The translations under genes were made by a program, and so were the position numbers. Positions 13,706-18,208 of a stretch of 18,208 nucleotides of DNA are shown one piece after another. The notes below the pieces were generated by a model. The model was not told where the DNA came from. It was given only the letters and a program-made list of their open reading frames with translations, and searched no databases. Numbering within the stretch: the first letter of the stretch is position 1; each line of letters starts with the position of its first letter. Origin of the DNA: Candidatus Heimdallarchaeota archaeon (GTDB taxonomy: Archaea; Asgardarchaeota; Heimdallarchaeia; Heimdallarchaeales; Kariarchaeaceae); assembly GCA_015522385.1 (NCBI GenBank), contig WAMJ01000067.1:1-18208 (forward strand). The letters run 5' to 3'.

Positions 13706-14728
13706 CTACTCGTGAATCTCATCCTCGGGGTAGAGATTCATCTCCACCTCTGGAACCACCCTCTTCCTCCTCATCTTCCGGACGAATGCAAGGATTGGGA
13801 GGAGGGCAAATACCGAGATTGAACCAATGAATATCTCGGTAATGGGTGTGCTTGCAAAGTAGTCCGGGCGGTACTCCATGGTGAAAGAGTGCCTCCTGTA
13901 CTCACCTGCAAGAGCGGAACTCGTGTTGGACGGGTGAATGTACTCCATGGTCAGGTTATCCTGGTAGTACAGCATCCACCCCGATTTCTGGTCGTACTCT
14001 ACCTCCTGCGAGACCTCCCACACTCCGAAGGCGCTGGGCAGAGGGCTCTTCGTGAACATCCGAGAGATGAGCTTCGACCGGTCGACTTCGAGCTCTGCAG
14101 TCAGTGAGTATCTGACCCTGTCATCTCCAGAGAAGAAACTGAGGTGTGCATTGTACGTGAAGACTGGCTCGTCCAGACCCACAAGTGTGAAGGGCTGCTC
14201 CACCGATATGTCGGGGCTTTCCTCTGTGGCTATCCTCCTTGCTATCGTCTTGTTCTGCGGGAAGGTCTCCGGGCTGAAAACAGGGGTGAGCGAGGCAGAG
14301 TACATGTTCTCCCTGAGGCAACTCTCCATATTCTCCCCCATCCAGTAGGGGATGACCGGTTTGTTAAAAGTCCAGTTAATCCCGGTGGAGGTACTCGGAC
14401 ACGTTCTGTCTGCTGAGTTACCATACCCAATCACAGGGGTGTCCACCACGACCAGTTTGCCTTCCCCGAAATCGTCGAGATAGTACTGGGGAACGGGGAC
14501 ATCGAAGTTGTCGCTCTCAACGAACTGCTGGAACTCCACGTCCTGCGGACCGCTTCCACTCCCTCCAACCCCTATGTTATAGACCTCTGGCTGATCTCGG
14601 TAGATCTCGGTCTCTCCTGTGCTGATCTCTCTGTCGTAACTGTACCTGCGTTTTACCCCCGGCTCTATCGCCGAGACGGACTGCGTGAACAGCAGAATGA
14701 TCATCCCGACGGCCAACCATCTTCCCAT
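13706..14728 (-). CDS. Surface protein, paralogue A of a tandem pair (340 aa)
   Basis: The family is not recognised, but the protein is clearly paralogous to the next gene upstream. A signal peptide (1-20, ending SVSA) is followed by an extracellular domain of about 275 residues, a membrane segment (about 296-316), a basic stretch (RKMRRKR) and an acidic tail (NLYPEDE). Conserved blocks shared with its paralogue are VEFQQFVESDNFDVPVPQYY (64-83), PYWMGENMESCLRENMYSAS (127-146), and VEYDQKSGWMLYYQ (243-256). Cys110 and Cys137 have counterparts in the paralogue, suggesting a disulfide outside the cell. Several N-glycosylation sequons are present (NWT, NKT, NLT, NTS). The ATG is supported by a TATA box about 25 bases upstream, so it has its own promoter despite the nearby same-strand gene. 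Function unknown; a receptor or envelope component is possible. Confidence 0.8.
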   Translation of the reverse strand: MGRWLAVGMIILLFTQSVSAIEPGVKRRYSYDREISTGETEIYRDQPEVYNIGVGGSGSGPQDVEFQQFVESDNFDVPVPQYYLDDFGEGKLVVVDTPVIGYGNSADRTCPSTSTGINWTFNKPVIPYWMGENMESCLRENMYSASLTPVFSPETFPQNKTIARRIATEESPDISVEQPFTLVGLDEPVFTYNAHLSFFSGDDRVRYSLTAELEVDRSKLISRMFTKSPLPSAFGVWEVSQEVEYDQKSGWMLYYQDNLTMEYIHPSNTSSALAGEYRRHSFTMEYRPDYFASTPITEIFIGSISVFALLPILAFVRKMRRKRVVPEVEMNLYPEDEIHE

Positions 14729-14749
14729 GGTCTCCCATGTGGCGTAAAG

Positions 14750-14758
14750 TTATTAAGG
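14750..14758 (-). promoter_or_regulatory. TATA-like box for paralogue A
   Basis: The minus strand reads CCTTAATAA, centred about 26 bases before the ATG at 14728. It separates the two paralogues into independently startable transcripts. Confidence 0.5.
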
Positions 14759-14813
14759 GTTATTCCCATCAAATGTTGTCACAGGAATGCACTTCTCTAT
14801 TTTTGTGCACGTT

Positions 14814-15854
14814 TTACTCCTCGGGATACAGCTCCTCTCTTCCCTTGTGTCTCCTTCTCCTGATCCGAAGGGCCACCAGAATGGTCACTGCTGCGACCAC
14901 GAGTGCCGGAGTCCAGACTGTCAGTGGCGGCAGGATGTCGAACGGGGAGTTGGAGGTGTTGACCACCCTGACCGTGATATTATCCTGGTCCGACCTCAGC
15001 GCAGGTGGTACGGCTGAGGAGCTACTCCCCTCCGTTATGAGCTCGTACTCCACGCTGAAGGCGTAGAAGATCATCCAGCCGCTCTGCCTGCTGTACCTTA
15101 CCTCCTGCGTTGTCTCCAATCTCCCGTACACCGTCGGGGCGTTACTCATTGTCAACAACTCCGAGATCAGCTCTGTGCGGTTGACATCCAGCCACGTCCT
15201 CAGGGAGTACCCCATGGTCTGCAGGTTCCTGCTCAGAGAAAGCTCGTAGTTGTAGGTATAGGGATCGCTGTCCACGAAGACATAGTCTCCAAAGATGGCC
15301 GCCATATCAGACAGTGAGAGCACACTGCTGCCACTGGTGTGCACATTGTCCTGCGAGATCACACGCAGCAACTCACTGTTGTTCGGGAAACCGGAGGGAT
15401 GGTAGAGGGGAGTGAGAATGGAGGAGTACAGGTTCTGCCGCACGCACTCGTCCTGTGTGTCGCCCACCCAGTACGGGAGTACCAAATTGGCAGACAGTCC
15501 CACGCATCTGTAGCTCAGCTGATCATTGTAGTTGTAGACCGTCCTGCTCGGTGTGACGGTGATTGTGCTGTTGCCCGAGGACATGTAGTACGACGGGATG
15601 GGGATGTCGAAGGGGGCAAGTTCGACGAACTTCTGAAACTCCACCTCGATCTCTCCCGAGGCGTCCGTTTCCACCGACGGTGACCTGGACTCAGAGCCGG
15701 AGGCGTAGATCTCCCGGCTGAACCGTGATATCGTGAAGACGGTGTCAAAGCTCCGACCCTCCCCACTTCGTACGGCTGAGACCGGTTGCACAACTGCTTG
15801 GGAGGTCACGGAGATGATCAGAAGGATGACTATGGTACCCAGTACACGTCCCAC
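14814..15854 (-). CDS. Surface protein, paralogue B of a tandem pair (346 aa)
   Basis: This has the same layout as paralogue A: signal peptide, extracellular domain, membrane segment (about 305-329), basic stretch RIRRRRHK and an acidic end LYPEE. Shared blocks are VEFQKFVELAPFDIPIPSYY, PYWVGDTQDECVRQNLYSSI and VRYSRQSGWMIFYA, and Cys117/Cys137 match the two cysteines of A. The longest frame opens at a GTG at 15872, with an ATG at 15869, but the GTG at 15852-15854 is preferred: it is 26 bases from the TATA box at 15877-15882, and it makes the protein begin MGRVLGTIVILL, matching MGRWLAVGMIILL of A. The pair looks like a tandem duplication that has diverged strongly. Function is unknown. Confidence 0.8.
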   Translation of the reverse strand: MGRVLGTIVILLIISVTSQAVVQPVSAVRSGEGRSFDTVFTISRFSREIYASGSESRSPSVETDASGEIEVEFQKFVELAPFDIPIPSYYMSSGNSTITVTPSRTVYNYNDQLSYRCVGLSANLVLPYWVGDTQDECVRQNLYSSILTPLYHPSGFPNNSELLRVISQDNVHTSGSSVLSLSDMAAIFGDYVFVDSDPYTYNYELSLSRNLQTMGYSLRTWLDVNRTELISELLTMSNAPTVYGRLETTQEVRYSRQSGWMIFYAFSVEYELITEGSSSSAVPPALRSDQDNITVRVVNTSNSPFDILPPLTVWTPALVVAAVTILVALRIRRRRHKGREELYPEE

Positions 15855-15876
15855 AATGGCACTGGTCATCACACTG

Positions 15877-15882
15877 ATATAA
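15877..15882 (-). promoter_or_regulatory. TATA-like box for paralogue B
   Basis: The minus strand reads TTATAT, centred 26 bases before the GTG at 15854 and only 7 bases from the longest-frame GTG at 15872, which therefore would not be in the transcript. Confidence 0.55.
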
Positions 15883-16028
15883 GGGTTGGTGATCTACTCC
15901 TTCTCCATGAATTTCTGGGCACAGTAAATTGCACATTTAGTTATAGGGGCGTATCTTTAATTGTGGACCTCGAGCCATACGTACACCCGAGGAGATTTGT
16001 CAGAATAATCCATCCGTTTGTAAAAATA

Positions 16029-16036
16029 TTTTTATT
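16029..16036 (+). promoter_or_regulatory. TATA-like box for the DUF285 protein gene
   Basis: TTTTTATT is centred about 27 bases before the ATG at 16060, again at leaderless spacing. It shares a 205-base divergent intergenic region with the promoter of paralogue B. Confidence 0.5.
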
Positions 16037-16059
16037 GTACACCCCGATATCCCATCAAT

Positions 16060-18208
16060 ATGTATAAAAGGTTTATTTTCACACTATTGGGATTCATTAT
16101 CCTGACAGGACTAGTGGTAAACGTACCTGACAATTCCAGAGGGTATCTGAACGAAACCTCAGAATATCCAATTCCTCTAGACTTGAACAGAGGAGACTGG
16201 GACACGTCTGAAGTGTCCGAGGAAGACATCAACCTCGGTGATACACTGACAGACCCTACCTCACAGAGCTTCCGATCACCACTTAACATCGATCTCAGCA
16301 ACGTATCAACTGACTCGTTTGTCTCTGCATGGAATACCTCCGAGCCCGGTGGAAGCAATTCGACACAGATTACTCTCCCCCTTGATCCCTCGGGGAATTA
16401 CAACTTCACGGTCGACTGGGGGGACAATACGACCGACCGAATATCCTCATGGGATCAAGCAGAGAGAACTCACAATTACAACGTCTCTGGTGTGTACGTC
16501 GTGACAATAGAGGGTGTTCTCAAGGGGTGGAAATTCAACAATGGAGGCGATCGCCTGAAGATCTACGAGATCGCACAGTGGGGTAACATCTCCCTTGGGA
16601 ACACCGGGAGGTACTTCTACGGTGCCGAGAACATGGTACTCTCTGCCCAAGATGCTCCCGACCTCAGCGGAACGACAGATCTGCAATACTCGTTTGCCAA
16701 TGCCAGAAATCTGGGATCTGATGGAAACATGTCCTCGTGGAACACATCCTCCGTAGCTTTTATGAATGCCATGTTTGAAGATGCCGGCTCCTTCAACCAA
16801 TCCCTTGGCTCATGGGATGTCTCTTCCGTGATAGATATGTGGGGGATGTTCAGTGGAGCCAGCTCCTTCAACCAGTCAATCGGCTCGTGGGATGTATCAA
16901 GAGTGCGTAATATGGATTACATGTTCGAACGTGCCAGTTCCTTCAACCAACCGATCGGTTCATGGAATACATCATCTGTCATTTCCATGTACTATATGTT
17001 CAGTAGAGCCAGCTCTTTTAACCAACCGATTGGCTCATGGGATGTCTCCTCGGTTACTGACACGGGCTTTATGTTCGAACGTGCCAGTTCCTTCAACCAA
17101 CCGATTGGCTCATGGGATGTCTCTTCGGTAACAACCATGGTCTATATGTTCAGCGGAGCCATTTCCTTCAATCAGCCTATTGGCTCTTGGAATATCTCAT
17201 CGGTGACACAGTTGGACACTATGTTTAAGGGTGCCGTTTCCTTCAATCAGGACATAAGCATGTGGGACACATCCTCGGTGGAGGGTCTAGGAAGCATGTT
17301 CTTAGGTGCTCGTTCCTTCAATCAACCCATTGGATCATGGAATGTCTCATCTGTTAGGTTTATGGGGTGGACATTCAGTGGAGCCAGATCCTTCAACCAG
17401 CCCTTGGACGGATGGGATGTATCTGCAGTGACATACATGCGAGAGATGTTCAGTGGAGCTAGCTCCTTCAACCAACCGATTGGCTCATGGGATGTCTCCT
17501 CGGTAACATTCATGAGAAGGATGTTCTACCAAGCCAGTTCCTTTAACCAAGATATTTCTGGCTGGGACGTCTCCTCTGTGACGGATATGTGGGGGATGTT
17601 CGAGGAGGCCAGCTCTTTCAATCAACCTATTGGGTCGTGGGATGTCTCCTCGGTGACAGACATGAGTTACGTGTTCCAAGACGCGACCTCCTTCAACCGA
17701 CCTATTGGCTCTTGGGACACCTCGTCCGTTGAGATCATGAGGGGTATGTTCAACCAAGCGACAGATTTCAACAAAGACATAAGCATGTGGGACACATCGT
17801 CCGTGGTAGATATGGTGGGCGTGTTCGACGGGGCCTACTCCTTCAACCAGCCCATCGGCTTATGGGACACGTCCAACGTTAAAGAGATGGGATACATGTT
17901 CAACAGGGCTCGTGCATTCGACCAGAACATCAGTACGTGGGATGTCTCCTCGGTCGTGAACATGGAGATGATGTTCAATGAAGCATCCCTCTCAACGGAG
18001 AACTACGACTCACTCCTGATTGGATGGAGTAACCTTACCCTGCAGGAATCGGTGGTGTTTGACGCCGGGAGATCAAGGTACAGTTCCGCAGCCAAGTCCG
18101 CAAGGCAGTATATCATCCAGACATACAAGTGGAAGATTAATGATCTCGGACTTTCAAGGTTCACTTCCCGCACATCCGAGACCTCATCTGGCACGGATGT
18201 GAATACAA
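16060..18208 (+). CDS. DUF285/BspA-like repeat surface protein with PKD-like domain, 3' truncated
   Basis: The frame runs from ATG at 16060 to the window edge without a stop (716 codons visible). A signal peptide or anchor (1-20, [19 protein letters not shown]) is followed by a low-complexity acidic linker and a PKD-like segment (about 105-145) with the motif [11 protein letters not shown] (116-126) and [15 protein letters not shown]. Then come about 16-17 units of 25 residues of the type [21 protein letters not shown], the DUF285 surface repeat first known from BspA and Mycoplasma lipoproteins. The array closes with [14 protein letters not shown] and [13 protein letters not shown], the usual DUF285 C-cap, and the sequence then becomes Ser/Thr-rich ([14 protein letters not shown]). 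The missing end probably carries a stalk or anchor. Such proteins mediate surface adhesion in some bacteria; the archaeal role is unknown. It is divergent from paralogue B. Confidence 0.9.
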   Translation, partial: MYKRFIFTLLGFIILTGLVVNVPDNSRGYLNETSEYPIPLDLNRGDWDTSEVSEEDINLGDTLTDPTSQSFRSPLNIDLSNVSTDSFVSAWNTSEPGGSNSTQITLPLDPSGNYNFTVDWGDNTTDRISSWDQAERTHNYNVSGVYVVTIEGVLKGWKFNNGGDRLKIYEIAQWGNISLGNTGRYFYGAENMVLSAQDAPDLSGTTDLQYSFANARNLGSDGNMSSWNTSSVAFMNAMFEDAGSFNQSLGSWDVSSVIDMWGMFSGASSFNQSIGSWDVSRVRNMDYMFERASSFNQPIGSWNTSSVISMYYMFSRASSFNQPIGSWDVSSVTDTGFMFERASSFNQPIGSWDVSSVTTMVYMFSGAISFNQPIGSWNISSVTQLDTMFKGAVSFNQDISMWDTSSVEGLGSMFLGARSFNQPIGSWNVSSVRFMGWTFSGARSFNQPLDGWDVSAVTYMREMFSGASSFNQPIGSWDVSSVTFMRRMFYQASSFNQDISGWDVSSVTDMWGMFEEASSFNQPIGSWDVSSVTDMSYVFQDATSFNRPIGSWDTSSVEIMRGMFNQATDFNKDISMWDTSSVVDMVGVFDGAYSFNQPIGLWDTSNVKEMGYMFNRARAFDQNISTWDVSSVVNMEMMFNEASLSTENYDSLLIGWSNLTLQESVVFDAGRSRYSSAAKSARQYIIQTYKWKINDLGLSRFTSRTSETSSGTDVNT
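16712..17991 (+). repeat. 75-bp coding repeat array (DUF285 units)
   Basis: The anchor TTCAAC/TTCAAT recurs every 75 bases from 16792 through 17842, with a diverged unit (TTCGAC) at 17917 and a degenerate longer one before 16792. Near-identical DNA segments occur in non-adjacent units, for example around 17022, 17097 and 17472 (CCGATTGGCTCATGGGATGT), pointing to recent duplication or gene conversion. Units at 17242 and 17767 share an unusual variant encoding [10 protein letters not shown]. Confidence 0.9.

Noticed and set aside
17322..17757. Antisense frames over the DUF285 array
   Set aside because: These are shadows of the 75-bp repeat. The plus-strand frame from 16060 is continuous and matches a known repeat family.

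Overview
The window looks archaeal. Most genes that begin a transcription unit have an AT-rich TATA-like box centred about 25-27 bases upstream of the start codon and little or no Shine-Dalgarno signal, which is the arrangement of leaderless archaeal transcripts. One protein has the archaeal LonB layout, an AAA+ domain with two membrane segments inserted between Walker A and Walker B. Several others are single-pass surface proteins with a signal peptide and a C-terminal anchor ending in a basic tail. A longin/roadblock-like sensor protein and a DUF285 surface protein fit a Thermoplasmatota or Asgard lineage, but the sequence does not settle which.

Layout: 1-161 is the 3' end of an L-serine dehydratase gene (+). 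323-1840 (-) is an unrecognised polytopic membrane protein. 2096-3037 (+) is an Rpn-like PD-(D/E)XK nuclease with eight 9-residue repeats. 3055-4563 (-) is a winged-helix (ArsR-like) domain fused to about 11-12 membrane helices. 4759-10674 (-) is a tight four-gene operon, in transcription order: a propeller-like surface protein, an unrecognised surface protein, a large surface protein with a degenerate subtilisin-like fold, and a LonB-like membrane AAA+ protein. 10775-11410 (-) is a small AT-rich secreted protein. 11411-11998 is non-coding and carries a second copy of a 54-base promoter-upstream element. 11999-13388 (+) is a two-gene unit (four-helix membrane protein plus longin/roadblock-like protein). 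13706-14728 and 14814-15854 (-) are tandem paralogous surface proteins. 16060 to the window end (+) is a DUF285/BspA-like repeat surface protein, cut by the edge.

The most interesting object is the 4759-10674 operon. Its AAA+ protein keeps Walker A, Walker B, a sensor Asn, an arginine finger and the LonB sensor-2 motif, but the Lon protease domain has Tyr at the catalytic Ser position and Val or Leu at the catalytic Lys position. The co-transcribed 795-residue protein looks like a subtilase that has lost its Asp and His, followed by a DUF4350/GATase-like domain. I infer a membrane machine in which a protease-dead AAA+ unfoldase works with external, protease-derived binding proteins. All family calls come from reading the sequence by eye; no database search was made.
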